The notes under the pieces were generated by a model, which was not told where the DNA came from, made no database searches, and saw only the letters and a list, made by a program, of their open reading frames with translations. Made by a program: the position numbers and the translations under genes. Below, piece after piece: positions 27,547 to 37,232 of a stretch of DNA of 64,000 nucleotides. Origin of the DNA: Eubacterium sp. MSJ-21 (GTDB taxonomy: Bacteria > Bacillota > Clostridia > Lachnospirales > Lachnospiraceae); assembly GCF_018918185.1 (NCBI RefSeq), contig NZ_JAHLPZ010000009.1, positions 1-64,000 of the forward strand, written 5' to 3'. Each line of letters begins with the position of its first letter. The first letter of the stretch is position 1.

Positions 27547-28785
27547 ATGAAAGAAAAAAAACATCTGGTACAATTGATACTTGCGATTATTACATTTACT
27601 GTACTTTTGATATTTGTAGTCAATCACCTGCACATTATAAGTGGATTTTTCAGCATGTTTTTTTCTGTGCTGCTTCCGTTTTTGATTGGGTGTGGGATTG
27701 CATTTGTATTGAATATTCCGATGTGTGGAATCGAACAGGGAATTTTTAAAAATGAAAAAAACCGTCTGTACCGGTTCCGCCGTCCGATCAGCATGGTGCT
27801 TACGTATATTGCGGCATTGCTTTTTATTGCGCTTGTGTTATTTGTAGTTGTACCGGAGGTTGCGGATACGGTTGGAAAGGTGAAAGAGCTTCTGCCCGGA
27901 TTTGTAAACCGGGTGAAGGAGCTTGCACTTTCGTATACAAAGAATGTTCCGGCGATATCGGAGAAGATTGCGGGTATTGAACCGGATTTTGACCAGATAT
28001 TCTCGTTTTTCAATGATAATGGCGGAGAAATCATGTCGGCGACGGTTTCTATCTTCTCGTCCATCATTGGAACCGTCATAAATATATTTATCGGGATTAT
28101 CTTTTCGGCATATATTCTGGCACAGAAAGAGAAGCTCGGCAGGCAGACGAAGCTTGTCATCTATGCGTTATTCAAGGAAAAGACGGCAGATGAGCTGATG
28201 GTGTTCGGTAAGATAGCAAGTACGACATTCTCCAAGTTTTTTACCGGACAGTTCCGGGAGGGTATCATCCTCGGCATCATGTTTATGATTGCGATGGCAA
28301 TCGCGGGCATACAATATCCGCTTACGATTGGCGTTCTGATTGCATTTACGGCATTGATACCGGTGTTTGGTGCATTTATCGGACTTTTTATCGGATGCTT
28401 TCTGCTTCTGGTTGTTGATCCGAAGCAGGTGCTGTGGTTTGTGTTATTGTTCTTTATTTTACAGTTTATAGAGAATTATTTTATCTATCCGAAGCTTGTC
28501 GGCGGAGACATTAATCTGCCCGCGATCTGGGTGCTTCTGGCTGTGATTGCCGGCGGAGACCTGATGGGCGTGGTCGGAATGTTTATCTTCATTCCGCTTG
28601 TGTCTGTGCTTTATGCATATTTCCGGTCAATCGTGTACCGGAGAATAAAAAAACGGGAGATTAATGTTGATGACAAACAGGTGCCGGACGATGTAGTCCC
28701 ACTTGAATCAACAGGCAGGCGGCTTTTTGCAATGAAATCAAAAGTCGAAAAAACGGACAGTAAAAAACAAAACAAGGAGATGTAA
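27547..28785 (+). CDS. AI-2E family transporter
   Basis: 412 residues with the PF01594 pattern: helices at residues 8-50 and 72-100, a soluble segment, then a C-terminal bundle with [36 protein letters not shown] and [20 protein letters not shown]. Members export or exchange diverse substrates, including Na+/H+; AI-2 export is proven for few. The tail is hydrophilic and basic. The start has only a weak ribosome site. Confidence 0.9.
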   Translation: MKEKKHLVQLILAIITFTVLLIFVVNHLHIISGFFSMFFSVLLPFLIGCGIAFVLNIPMCGIEQGIFKNEKNRLYRFRRPISMVLTYIAALLFIALVLFVVVPEVADTVGKVKELLPGFVNRVKELALSYTKNVPAISEKIAGIEPDFDQIFSFFNDNGGEIMSATVSIFSSIIGTVINIFIGIIFSAYILAQKEKLGRQTKLVIYALFKEKTADELMVFGKIASTTFSKFFTGQFREGIILGIMFMIAMAIAGIQYPLTIGVLIAFTALIPVFGAFIGLFIGCFLLLVVDPKQVLWFVLLFFILQFIENYFIYPKLVGGDINLPAIWVLLAVIAGGDLMGVVGMFIFIPLVSVLYAYFRSIVYRRIKKREINVDDKQVPDDVVPLESTGRRLFAMKSKVEKTDSKKQNKEM

Positions 28786-28789
28786 CAAC

Positions 28790-30097
28790 ATGTACAAAGA
28801 AGTACCGGGACTCGTTTTATATCGGGACTTAGGAGAAGACAGTATCTTATATTCCATGGCGGATATTTTTGAGGCATGGGAGAAGAAGACGAGTACCAAG
28901 GAGGAATTGGTCACGCGGATTTACCAGCAGATCAAGCGGATTTTGGATGTAGCAACGAGCTATGGTTTCAACCGGAATCTGTGGCAGGATTATCTGGCGT
29001 TTTTACTGATTACAAATGAGAATTCATTTACGCTTACCTGCGAGAAGGTTGGCGCAGGAGATGGCTCAGTCAATGCATTTGCAAAAAATGATTATGCAAT
29101 CTTCAAACGGCTGTTCCATTTTGACTTTGCTCCGATTGAGAAGGATCTTGATATTGATTGTTTTACAACAATCACAAATTATAAGTCATTACCCAAAAAA
29201 GAACAGATGTACAATCAGAATGTAAGCGAAAAGGTGCGAGATATCAGTGACCGTGTGAGTGCCGCTGAAAGCGTCGATGAGATTTTTGATATTATGACCG
29301 AATTTTATAAGCAGTATGGTGTCGGTATGTTCGGGTTGAACAAAGCATTCCGTATCCGCCATGATGAGGGCAGAGAGTTGGAATTTATTCCAATCACGAA
29401 TACAGACAAGGTGATGCTTGACGATCTGATCGGTTATGAAATCCAGAAGAAGAAACTGGTAGACAATACAGAGGCATTTGTACTTGGAAAAAAGGCGAAC
29501 AATTGTCTGTTGTTTGGTGACAGCGGTACGGGAAAATCAACGAGTATTAAGGCAATCATCAACCAGTATTATGAGCAGGGCCTGCGGATGATTGAGATTT
29601 ACAAGCATCAGTTCAAGGATTTGTCTGCGGTAATCTCGCATGTAAAGAACCGGAATTATAAGTTCATCATCTATATGGATGATCTTTCTTTTGAGGAATT
29701 TGAGATAGAGTATAAATATCTGAAAGCGGTAATCGAGGGCGGACTTGAGACAAAACCGGACAATGTACTGATCTATGCAACCTCGAACCGGAGACATCTG
29801 ATCAAAGAGACATGGAATGACCGTGATGATGTTGAAACAGATAACGGTATGCACCGTTCTGATACGATGCAGGAGAAGCTTTCTCTGGTCAACCGTTTTG
29901 GCGTAACGATCAGCTATTCGCGTCCATCAAGAAATGAATTTAATGATATCGTACTTGGACTGGCAAAGAAACATCCGGAAATTGGACTCACGGAACAGGA
30001 ACTTTTAGCAGAAGCAAACAAATGGGAGCTTTCCCACGGTGGTGTATCCGGACGTACTGCACAGCAGTTTATGAATTATCTTGCAGGAAAAGCATGA
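28790..30097 (+). CDS. DUF815 AAA+ ATPase
   Basis: 435 residues; N-terminal helical region and C-terminal AAA+ ATPase with Walker [11 protein letters not shown] (about residue 243), Walker B-like [15 protein letters not shown], and [12 protein letters not shown] followed by the sensor region [11 protein letters not shown]. This is the DUF815 pattern. Substrate unknown. It follows the AI-2E gene by 4 bases with a good site (AAGGAGATG) and converges on the next gene only 3 bases away. Confidence 0.9.
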   Translation: MYKEVPGLVLYRDLGEDSILYSMADIFEAWEKKTSTKEELVTRIYQQIKRILDVATSYGFNRNLWQDYLAFLLITNENSFTLTCEKVGAGDGSVNAFAKNDYAIFKRLFHFDFAPIEKDLDIDCFTTITNYKSLPKKEQMYNQNVSEKVRDISDRVSAAESVDEIFDIMTEFYKQYGVGMFGLNKAFRIRHDEGRELEFIPITNTDKVMLDDLIGYEIQKKKLVDNTEAFVLGKKANNCLLFGDSGTGKSTSIKAIINQYYEQGLRMIEIYKHQFKDLSAVISHVKNRNYKFIIYMDDLSFEEFEIEYKYLKAVIEGGLETKPDNVLIYATSNRRHLIKETWNDRDDVETDNGMHRSDTMQEKLSLVNRFGVTISYSRPSRNEFNDIVLGLAKKHPEIGLTEQELLAEANKWELSHGGVSGRTAQQFMNYLAGKA

Positions 30098-30100
30098 TTG

Positions 30101-30724
30101 CTATTTCAGCCCGGATTTGATAGAATGAAGCTTAATTTGGATTGTCTTGCCAGGCAGAGAGACGACAGTCTCTGCTGTGCGGATTAGTTGATCCAGATGA
30201 TTGATATCGTGCCGGTCTGCATAGATGGAGGCAAGCATTGTATAGCTGGTTGTAATGTCGGAGCCAATTGTGATTGCATATGCAAGAAACTGTTCGGCGT
30301 CTGTGATATCATTTGCATCAATCAATATTTTGCCGATTTTATTAAGGAGCAGAATCAGATCTGCATAGGCATCATCGCAGGCAGAAAGGGTATCCAGATT
30401 GGCTGGACCGTACATCAGCTTCAGATCGGTATTCGTGTACATCGAGAGATTTAGTATTTTTTTCTCTGACAGCGTGCATAGTTTATCGGCAAGTTCGGCA
30501 TGACCACATGCAGAAAGAGCTGTGAGAGGAAGTGTATCGAGTGGAATCCTGATGTAAGGCAGGCTGGAAATATCTGCTTTCCGTACGGAATTCGCTTCGG
30601 ACTCGCGTTCGAGAAGGTTCTCGCGACCTTGCCCATGTGTTTTCTTAAAACGGGAGACATTTCGAGAGACAACAAAGCATAAAGCAAGAAAAGAACAACA
30701 AATGATAATAGTAATGTAATGCAT
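30101..30724 (-). CDS. Hypothetical membrane-anchored TPR-like protein
   Basis: 207 residues with an N-terminal signal anchor (MHYITIIICCSFLALCFVVS) and a soluble helical part in which paired helices (ACGHAELADKLCTLSE, ANDITDAEQFLAYAITIGSD, TSYTMLASIYADRHDINHLDQLI) resemble tetratricopeptide repeats. No family name can be given. It diverges from the small gene at 30754 with only 29 bases between them. Confidence 0.6.
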   Translation of the reverse strand: MHYITIIICCSFLALCFVVSRNVSRFKKTHGQGRENLLERESEANSVRKADISSLPYIRIPLDTLPLTALSACGHAELADKLCTLSEKKILNLSMYTNTDLKLMYGPANLDTLSACDDAYADLILLLNKIGKILIDANDITDAEQFLAYAITIGSDITTSYTMLASIYADRHDINHLDQLIRTAETVVSLPGKTIQIKLHSIKSGLK

Positions 30725-30753
30725 AAAAATAATCCTTTCGGGAGGTAAAATTC

Positions 30754-30861
30754 ATGTTATTTGATTTCAGCAACAAAAAGAAAACAAAGAGAATTGCAGC
30801 AATCATCTGTGGTGTACTGGTATTTGCCATGGTCGTTGGACTGCTTGTCTCTGCAATCTAA
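30754..30861 (+). CDS. Small single-pass membrane protein (35 aa)
   Basis: GGGAGG lies 8 bases before the ATG. The product has a basic cytoplasmic start (NKKKTKR) and one transmembrane helix (IAAIICGVLVFAMVVGLLVSAI) that fills the rest. Its pattern (short basic head, one helix to the end) resembles small stress-associated membrane proteins such as DUF4044/Prli42-type peptides, but similarity is too short to assign. Confidence 0.6.
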   Translation: MLFDFSNKKKTKRIAAIICGVLVFAMVVGLLVSAI

Positions 30862-31021
30862 TTTGTAATATTGTATGGTTTCAATGTATCATGGAAATTG
30901 GTGAAATTCAACCTTTAGAAAAAGGAGAATTCCAAAGCATGGTACTGGAAAGAATATGTGCAACGTGAAATATAGATATAAGGTTTCTATATGTTGCAAA
31001 TAATATCAGGAGGTAGATGTG

Positions 31022-31504
31022 ATGAGAAATGAAATTTTGAAGCTGCTCGAAACTGACAGCAGACTGACAGTGAAGGATATCGCCGCGATGATCGGCGCGG
31101 AAGAAGCCGCGGTGGAAGCGGATATCAAGGCGATGGAAGACGAGAGCATCATCTGTGGATACCATACTATGATCGACTGGGATAAGGTTGGCGAGGAAAT
31201 GGTAACAGCTATGATCGAGGTCAAAGTTACACCACAGAGAGAAGCGGGGTTCGATCAGATTGCGGATCGCGTCAGAAATTTCGATGAAGTACATTCTGTC
31301 TACCTGATTGCAGGTGCATACGATTTTATGGTCGTTATTCAGGGAAAGACATTGCGGGAGATCTCACATTTTGTATCTGAGAAGCTGGCAATCATCGAGG
31401 ATGTCATTGCCACATCCACGAACTTTGTACTGAAAAAATACAAAGACCATGGTGTTATTTTCCAGACACCAAGTCAGGACGAAAGGTTGGTAATTGCACC
31501 GTGA
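31022..31504 (+). CDS. Lrp/AsnC family transcriptional regulator
   Basis: 160 residues: N-terminal winged helix (LLETDSRLTVKDIAAMIGAEEAAVEADIKAMEDESIICGY) and C-terminal RAM ligand domain (VHSVYLIAGAYDFMVVIQGK). AGGAGG 7-8 bases before ATG 31022. It overlaps the aminotransferase gene by 4 bases; such pairs usually control amino acid metabolism in response to an amino acid ligand. Confidence 0.92.
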   Translation: MRNEILKLLETDSRLTVKDIAAMIGAEEAAVEADIKAMEDESIICGYHTMIDWDKVGEEMVTAMIEVKVTPQREAGFDQIADRVRNFDEVHSVYLIAGAYDFMVVIQGKTLREISHFVSEKLAIIEDVIATSTNFVLKKYKDHGVIFQTPSQDERLVIAP

Positions 31505-32679
31505 GAAATCCATTGTCAAAAACGATAGAACAGATTAAGCCATCTGGGATCCGGAAGTTCTTTGACATTGTAAGCGAGATGCCGCATGCAATCTCACTCG
31601 GTGTTGGTGAGCCGGATTTTGATACACCATGGCATGTCCGGTCCGAGGGTATCCGTTCGCTGGAAAAGGGACGGACATTTTACACCTCAAATTCCGGACT
31701 GATCGAGCTGCGTCAGGAAATCTGTAAATGGTACCAGAGAAAATATAATGTACTATATAATTATAAAAACGAAGCGTTGCTGACCGTCGGTGGCAGCGAA
31801 GGCATTGATGTGGCACTTCGTGCTATGCTTGACCCGGGCGATGAGGTTATCATCCCAGAGCCTTGCTATGTATCGTATGTGCCTTGTGTACAGTTGATCG
31901 GTGCTGTGCCGGTTACGATTGCACTGAAAAATGAGAATCAGTTCCGCCTGACACCGGAGGAACTGCTTGCCGCGATCACGGATAAGACGAAGATTCTGAT
32001 CCTTGCATTCCCAAGCAATCCGACAGGTGCAGTCATGACGAAAGAAGATCTTGAGCCGATTGCGAAGATCTGCCAGGAGAAGGATATCTATGTCATCTCG
32101 GATGAAATCTATTCCGAGCTTACATATGGTGGCGAGAAGCACTGTTCGATTTCATCCCTGCCGGGCATGAAGGAGCGGACGATTGTCATCAACGGTTTTT
32201 CTAAAGCATATGCGATGACCGGATGGAGACTCGGCTATGCACTTGCCCCGGAGGTGATCGCACATCAGATGACGAAGATCCATCAGTTTGCAATCATGTG
32301 TGCACCAACGACGAGCCAGTATGCAGCGATTGAGGCAATCAAAAACGGCGATGCGGATATCGAGAAGATGTGCAAGTCGTATGATCAGAGACGCCGGTTC
32401 CTGTTGAAGAAATTCGAGGAAATCGGACTTCCATGTTTCGAGCCACATGGTGCATTTTATGTATTCCCATGCATCAAGGAGTTTGGCATCACGAGTGATG
32501 AATTCGCAACGAGATTGCTCCGCGAGGAAGAGCTTGCGGTTGTGCCGGGAACTGCGTTTGGTGACTGTGGCGAAGGCTTCCTGCGTATTTCCTATGCGTA
32601 CTCGATTGAGCAGCTTAAAGAGGCGATGGGAAGATTAGAGAGATTTATTGGACGATTAAGAGAGCAAAAGACATGTTAA
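31501..32679 (+). CDS. Pyridoxal-phosphate aminotransferase, class I/II
   Basis: 392 residues, PatA/AspC-like: SLGVGEPDFDTPWHV, YTSNSGLIELRQEI, PSNPTGAVMTKED, ISDEIYSELTYGG and the PLP-lysine motif NGFSKAYAMTGWRLGY. Exact substrate cannot be read from the sequence. Begins with GTG within the regulator's stop (GTGA), and is coupled to it. Confidence 0.92.
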   Translation: MRNPLSKTIEQIKPSGIRKFFDIVSEMPHAISLGVGEPDFDTPWHVRSEGIRSLEKGRTFYTSNSGLIELRQEICKWYQRKYNVLYNYKNEALLTVGGSEGIDVALRAMLDPGDEVIIPEPCYVSYVPCVQLIGAVPVTIALKNENQFRLTPEELLAAITDKTKILILAFPSNPTGAVMTKEDLEPIAKICQEKDIYVISDEIYSELTYGGEKHCSISSLPGMKERTIVINGFSKAYAMTGWRLGYALAPEVIAHQMTKIHQFAIMCAPTTSQYAAIEAIKNGDADIEKMCKSYDQRRRFLLKKFEEIGLPCFEPHGAFYVFPCIKEFGITSDEFATRLLREEELAVVPGTAFGDCGEGFLRISYAYSIEQLKEAMGRLERFIGRLREQKTC

Positions 32680-33164
32680 ACATTGTATTACATGAGCCGG
32701 AAATGCCGGCAAATACTGGAAATATCGGACGTACCTGCGTGGCAACGGGGGTGCGTCTGCATCTGATCGAGCCACTTGGATTTTTATTAAATGACAAGAT
32801 GGTAAAGCGCGCGGGACTGGATTACTGGGATCGTCTGGATGTGACACGCTATGACGATTACGATGATTTTCTGGCGAAGAACCCGGGGGCGAAGGTCTAT
32901 ATGGCAACGACAAAATCAAAGCAGAAGTATACCGATGTGAAATACGAAGATGACTGCTTTATTATGTTTGGTGCAGAAAGCAGAGGGATTCCGGAGGAGA
33001 TTCTGCTTCAGAACAAGGAAACCTGCGTGCGCATCCCGATGATGCCGGGGGAACGTTCCCTGAATTTATCGAATTCGGTTGGCATTGTGCTGTATGAGGC
33101 ATTACGGCAGTTGGATTTTCCGGGATTAGAAGCAGAAGGACAGCTGCATCATTATCAGTGGTAG
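32673..33164 (+). CDS. trmL: tRNA (cytidine(34)-2'-O)-methyltransferase
   Basis: 163-residue SPOUT methyltransferase: MLNIVLHEPEMPANTGNIGR, LIEPLGF, FGAESRGIPEEIL and IPMMPGERSLNLSNSVGIVLYEALRQ. It 2'-O-methylates the wobble base of tRNA-Leu. Overlaps the aminotransferase by 7 bases. Confidence 0.95.
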   Translation: MLNIVLHEPEMPANTGNIGRTCVATGVRLHLIEPLGFLLNDKMVKRAGLDYWDRLDVTRYDDYDDFLAKNPGAKVYMATTKSKQKYTDVKYEDDCFIMFGAESRGIPEEILLQNKETCVRIPMMPGERSLNLSNSVGIVLYEALRQLDFPGLEAEGQLHHYQW

Positions 33165-33169
33165 AGATT

Positions 33170-34297
33170 ATGAGACACGAAAAATGGCTGGATAAGCCGT
33201 ATTATTCATTGGATGCATATATGAAATACACCTATGGACAGAAGGTGTACAAGATTGCGGTCGACGCAGGGCTTACCTGCCCGAACCGCGATGGTACACT
33301 GGGTGAACGTGGGTGTATTTTTTGTAGTGCCGGGGGAAGCGGTGATTTCGCAGTGCCAATCGTAGGGGGAAACAGGCAGGATGGACAGAAAGCGGTTGGT
33401 GCTTCGACGGAGGTTTATCATAAGGAATATGAGCGCCGGGGAAGCTGTGGTGATGTGGAGCGAAAAACGCTTGATGTCAGGCGGCAGATGGAACGTGGTA
33501 TGGCGAAGTTTCATAAGAAGGTCGGAGAGAAGTTTGTCATTTATTTTCAGGCATACACGAACACATATGGAGATCCGGCATATTTGGAGCGCATCTGGCG
33601 GGAGGCGTTAGAAGAGGAGTCAGTCGTTGGAATCAGCATCGCAACAAGACCGGATTGTCTGGGGATTCCGGGCGTATCTATAAGTGAGAAACATGTGGAA
33701 CCCATAGCAGGGGACAGGAGACAGGGAACGGAATCTTCTGAGACGGTGATCGGGATTCTTGCAAGACTGAAAAAAGAATACGCCACACGCGGCAAATTCA
33801 TCTGGATTGAACTTGGACTTCAGACGATGCATGAAAAGACAGCGGAATATATCCGCCGGGGATATCCGCTTTCTACTTACGAGACTGCAATCCGGGCATT
33901 GACAGATATGGATATCCCGTATATTACGCATGTGATCTTAGGCTTGCCGGGAGAGAACGAAGCGGATATGCTTGCGACGGTACGGTATGTGTGTGGACAG
34001 CAGGCAAAACCGTTTGGAATCAAGCTACAGCTGCTGCATGTGCTGCGAGGCACCGATCTGTATGAGGATTATGCAACAGGAAAATTCGAAGTGCTGTCCG
34101 AGGACGAATATATCGAGCTTGTCATCCGGTGTCTGGAAATAATTCCGGACGATATCGTGATTCACCGAGTCACCGGGGATGGACCGAAAAATATTTTAGT
34201 GGCTCCACTCTGGTCGGGCAACAAACGACACGTATTAAATACCCTTCACCAGAAGATGAAAATCGAAAAAAGAGAACAGGGTACATGGGCAAAATAA
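33170..34297 (+). CDS. TIGR01212-type radical SAM protein (YhcC-like)
   Basis: About 375 residues. The iron-sulfur binding motif has the spaced form C-x12-C-x2-C (CPNRDGTLGERGCIFC), as in YhcC/TIGR01212, followed by FQAYTNTYGDPAYLERIW, ISIATRPDCL, WIELGLQTMHEKTAEYIRRG and LPGENEADMLATVR. Substrate not known. ATG at 33170 is preferred to GTG 33158, which overlaps trmL. An insertion around residues 170-185 (VEPIAGDRRQGTES) looks recent and poorly ordered. Confidence 0.9.
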   Translation: MRHEKWLDKPYYSLDAYMKYTYGQKVYKIAVDAGLTCPNRDGTLGERGCIFCSAGGSGDFAVPIVGGNRQDGQKAVGASTEVYHKEYERRGSCGDVERKTLDVRRQMERGMAKFHKKVGEKFVIYFQAYTNTYGDPAYLERIWREALEEESVVGISIATRPDCLGIPGVSISEKHVEPIAGDRRQGTESSETVIGILARLKKEYATRGKFIWIELGLQTMHEKTAEYIRRGYPLSTYETAIRALTDMDIPYITHVILGLPGENEADMLATVRYVCGQQAKPFGIKLQLLHVLRGTDLYEDYATGKFEVLSEDEYIELVIRCLEIIPDDIVIHRVTGDGPKNILVAPLWSGNKRHVLNTLHQKMKIEKREQGTWAK

Positions 34298-34319
34298 AAA
34301 AAGTTTTGCCCATTTTTTC
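34285..34319 (+). terminator. Intrinsic terminator after YhcC-like gene
   Basis: Perfect 10-bp stem ATGGGCAAAA (34285-34294) with TTTTGCCCAT (34304-34313) and a T6 run. The stop codon lies in the loop. Confidence 0.93.
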
Positions 34320-34360
34320 TAGTATTTATGCGGGTTCCCGCAAATGTTCCAAACTTACGC

Positions 34361-34390
34361 TTTACAAAATCTATCCAGTCGTGCTATAGT
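34361..34390 (+). promoter_or_regulatory. Promoter of the Tad pilus operon
   Basis: TTTACA (34361-34366), 18-base spacer, TGC-TATAGT with the -10 at 34385-34390. Transcription would begin near 34397, giving a leader of about 245 bases before the first gene. Confidence 0.55.
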
Positions 34391-34512
34391 CAGCTCGTGG
34401 TCGAGAATCGTTGTTCTGGCGTAGTTCGGTCACAGTCTTTTTAGAAACAATCATAAAGTTTTCCAATTATTTGTTTTACGAATTTCAATGGAATTACCCA
34501 ACAAAGAATTTG

Positions 34513-34557
34513 CAGAGTTTGTGAATAACTATGCGTGTGTTAAACTCTGTCTTTTTT
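34513..34557 (+). terminator. Hairpin with T-tract inside the Tad operon leader (attenuator candidate)
   Basis: CAGAGTTT (34513-34520) pairs with AAACTCTG (34542-34549), followed by TCTTTTTT. It lies between the promoter and the first ribosome site at 34629, so it would stop the operon unless bypassed. Confidence 0.6.
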
Positions 34558-34641
34558 AGGAATTTTATAAGCCATGTGAACGGATAATTTGGAAAACTGC
34601 ATGATTGGAACCGTGTTTTTGCACAGAAAAGGAGGTGCGTA

Positions 34642-35112
34642 ATCTGGAAGCTTATACTTGGTTTATGGTTGATGGGTGCGGTCGTGGTGGACCTTAGAAC
34701 ATATAAGATACCGAACCGGTTTTGCCTGTGTATGATTGCCTGTGGATGTTTGCTGCAAGGGTACATGCTGGGTGTGAAAGGATTGCTGAACAGCGGGTGC
34801 GGCATATTGATCGGTTTTGGGATTTTGTATGGACTGTTTTTGATTCGGGTACTGGGAGCCGGAGATGTAAAGCTGTTTTGTGGAATTGGAGCATTTATGG
34901 GAAGGGAAACCTGGGATATGCTGTTATATACCTGTATTTTTGCGGGCGTGCTGGCAGCAGGGAAACTCGCAGCTGTATTTGCAAAATCCCATAGAAAAGG
35001 AATGGTTGTGGATAAAATGAAAAATATGAGTGAGATCCGGATGCATATGTCAGTGCCTGTTCTGCTTGGATATATGCTGTATGTGACAGGAGGTGTACAG
35101 ATTGGCATATAA
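34642..35112 (+). CDS. A24 prepilin peptidase of the Tad system
   Basis: About 156 residues with four to five membrane helices and the two catalytic aspartates in VVDLRTYKIPN and LGAGDVKLF (the GxGD motif), so it cleaves the Flp pilin leader. AAAGGAGG (34628-34635) is followed 7 bases later by ATC, not ATG, GTG or TTG; the first canonical start is TTG at 34669, 33 bases away, which would delete most of helix 1. I place the start at the ATC with caution. Typical length for such minimal TadV peptidases is 140-180. Confidence 0.75.
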   Translation: MWKLILGLWLMGAVVVDLRTYKIPNRFCLCMIACGCLLQGYMLGVKGLLNSGCGILIGFGILYGLFLIRVLGAGDVKLFCGIGAFMGRETWDMLLYTCIFAGVLAAGKLAAVFAKSHRKGMVVDKMKNMSEIRMHMSVPVLLGYMLYVTGGVQIGI

Positions 35113-35974
35113 GGTGTGTCTGCTGGATTCCGATCCGGCATACCAGAGAGCATTAATGGAATACCTGAATTCCCGGACAACGATTCCAATTCAGTTGTAT
35201 GTATTTACAATTCCGGCGGCATATATGGCGTTTCGGGAACATGAAAAACCGCAATTAATCTTAGTCGGAGATGCATATGCAGACTGGAAAGATTCAGAAG
35301 ATTGTCCGGTGTTAGTTCTGACTGGAAATCGTGAATTTATTGGGCAGCCACAGTATTTTTTCCGGTATCAGAGTGTGGAACGGCTGGTCGAGGTGATTCA
35401 GCAGATACTTGGTATGAATCGACGATGCGAGGTGGAAACAGGCATGTTTTACGCTGTATATTCTCCGCTTGGACGTTGTGGGAAGACAACATTTGCGAAA
35501 AGCCTGAGCAGACAGTTTACGAATAGTTTGTATGTGAATTGGGAAGGTATTTCTGAGACGACAGATGAGGATGAACTTGGTGGGTGGATGTTATATTGCA
35601 TAAAAAGCAGAAATGAAGAATGTCTGACATATTTACAGACGCATGCAGTTTCAAGTCTGCCACCACCGGATTGCTATGAGGATATCCGGCAGATTGAGAT
35701 AGAAGATCTGCTGTGGTTTCGGGAAGAATTGAAAAAACGTCAGTTGTATGAGGGCGTGGTTTTTGACATTGGAGGAATGGTATTGGCAAGTTATGCAGTG
35801 CTTGACGCATTTGACCGGATTTTTATTCCAACATTGGCGGATGCGGTATCAATCAGAAAACAGGAAGTGTTTGGGAAGATGATACAACGGAAGGATGAGC
35901 ATGTCGAGAATCTGCAATATGTCCAATTGGAAGGACAGGATGTGGATCGTGTAGCGGAAATGTGTATGAGGTAA
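35102..35974 (+). CDS. TadZ/CpaE-like pilus assembly ATPase
   Basis: About 290 residues. Residues 1-110 form a receiver-like domain (VCLLDSDPAYQRALMEYL) without the full phosphorylation set, and the rest is a MinD-like ATPase with a deviant Walker A, SPLGRCGKTTFAKSL. TadZ localises the Tad machine to a cell site. The start is TTG 35102, 8 bases after AGGAGG; a GTG at 35093 overlaps that site. Second gene of the pilus operon. Confidence 0.82.
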   Translation: MAYKVCLLDSDPAYQRALMEYLNSRTTIPIQLYVFTIPAAYMAFREHEKPQLILVGDAYADWKDSEDCPVLVLTGNREFIGQPQYFFRYQSVERLVEVIQQILGMNRRCEVETGMFYAVYSPLGRCGKTTFAKSLSRQFTNSLYVNWEGISETTDEDELGGWMLYCIKSRNEECLTYLQTHAVSSLPPPDCYEDIRQIEIEDLLWFREELKKRQLYEGVVFDIGGMVLASYAVLDAFDRIFIPTLADAVSIRKQEVFGKMIQRKDEHVENLQYVQLEGQDVDRVAEMCMR

Positions 35975-35978
35975 GGAA

Positions 35979-37232
35979 ATGGAATTACAGTCTTTGCGCG
36001 AGCGGTTAAAACTGCGGGTGGCATCAGAGCTGGATCTGACACGCGATATGGAGGATGCAGAAATTGCCCGGTTGATTGACCGGTGTATTTTGGAGGAAAC
36101 GAAAAATCAATATGTGCCGTTGAAGGAAAAGGTTGGTCTTCGCGTAGAACTTTTTAACAGCCTCCGAAGACTGGATGTCCTGACAGAACTGCTGGAAAAC
36201 GAAGCTGTTACGGAGATTATGGTAAACGGCAAGTCGGATATTTTTGTGGAGCAGGCAGGCATGATTTCACGTTATGAAAAAGGCTTTGCATCAGAGGAAC
36301 GGCTGGAGACGGTAATCCAGCATATTGTGGGAGACTGCAATCGACGAATCAATGCAGCGTCGCCGATTGTGGATGCCCGGCTGATGGATGGGTCTCGCGT
36401 GTGTATTGTGACGCGGCCGATATCACTGGGAGGCCCGGTGATTACAATCCGGCGGTTTCCAAAGCAGCGGATCGATATGGATGCACTGATTGCAATGGGA
36501 AGTGTGGATGCCGGCGTTGCAGAGGTGTTACGGATATTGGTACAGGCTGGATACAACATTTTTATATCGGGAGGAACCGGATCCGGGAAGACAACACTGT
36601 TGAATGCACTCAGTGATTTTGTTCCGAAGGAAGCAAGAATTATTACGATCGAGGATTCCGCGGAATTACAGATAAAGGGTGTGCAGAATCTGGTCCGATT
36701 AGAAGCCCGTACTGCGAATCTGGAAGGAGAGAATGAGATCACAATACGGGATTTGATCAAAGCGAGTCTTCGTTTACGTCCGGATCGTATTATAGTTGGC
36801 GAGGTGCGGGATGCTGCCGCAATCGATATGCTTGCAGCGATGGGAACCGGGCATGATGGTTCGTTGTCTACCGGGCATGCAAATTCTGCAAAAGATATGC
36901 TTATACGATTAGAGACGATGGTGCTGATGGGGATGGAAATCCCGCTTTCAGCGGTGCGGCGTCAGATTGCCGCCGCGGTAGATATCGTGATTCATGTGAG
37001 CCGGTTACGGGATAAAAGCAGAAAAATAATAGAGATATGTGAGGTAAATGGTATGGAGCATGGAGAAATCAGATTAAACACGTTGTTTGAATTTCAGGAG
37101 ACCGGAACCAAAAAAGGAAAAGTGCAGGGGTTACTGCGAAAAGTAAATGACTTAATTCATATGGAAAAACTGCAAAGCTCCGGCTTGCTGGATGTTTTTG
37201 AGGAGGCAGTCTGTGGATTACCGGGAGTATAA
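35979..37232 (+). CDS. tadA: Tad/CpaF secretion ATPase
   Basis: 417-residue type II/IV secretion ATPase: N-terminal domain with VTEIMVNGKSDIFVEQ, INAASPIVDARLMDGSRV, Walker A SGGTGSGKTTLLNAL, the Asp box IITIEDSAELQI, Walker B RPDRIIVGEVRDAAAIDML and His box GTGHDGSLSTGHANSA. It powers assembly of the Flp pilus across the membrane. Confidence 0.95.
   Translation: MELQSLRERLKLRVASELDLTRDMEDAEIARLIDRCILEETKNQYVPLKEKVGLRVELFNSLRRLDVLTELLENEAVTEIMVNGKSDIFVEQAGMISRYEKGFASEERLETVIQHIVGDCNRRINAASPIVDARLMDGSRVCIVTRPISLGGPVITIRRFPKQRIDMDALIAMGSVDAGVAEVLRILVQAGYNIFISGGTGSGKTTLLNALSDFVPKEARIITIEDSAELQIKGVQNLVRLEARTANLEGENEITIRDLIKASLRLRPDRIIVGEVRDAAAIDMLAAMGTGHDGSLSTGHANSAKDMLIRLETMVLMGMEIPLSAVRRQIAAAVDIVIHVSRLRDKSRKIIEICEVNGMEHGEIRLNTLFEFQETGTKKGKVQGLLRKVNDLIHMEKLQSSGLLDVFEEAVCGLPGV

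Noticed and set aside
30938-30968. Very short peptide frame (MVLERICAT) upstream of the Lrp-type gene
   Set aside because: Has AAAGGAG upstream, but nine codons with no regulatory codon pattern or terminator nearby; likely chance.
34391-34512. c-di-GMP riboswitch in the pilus leader
   Set aside because: Considered because such switches control clostridial pili, but I could not find the GEMM-I conserved segments; only the terminator-like hairpin is kept.
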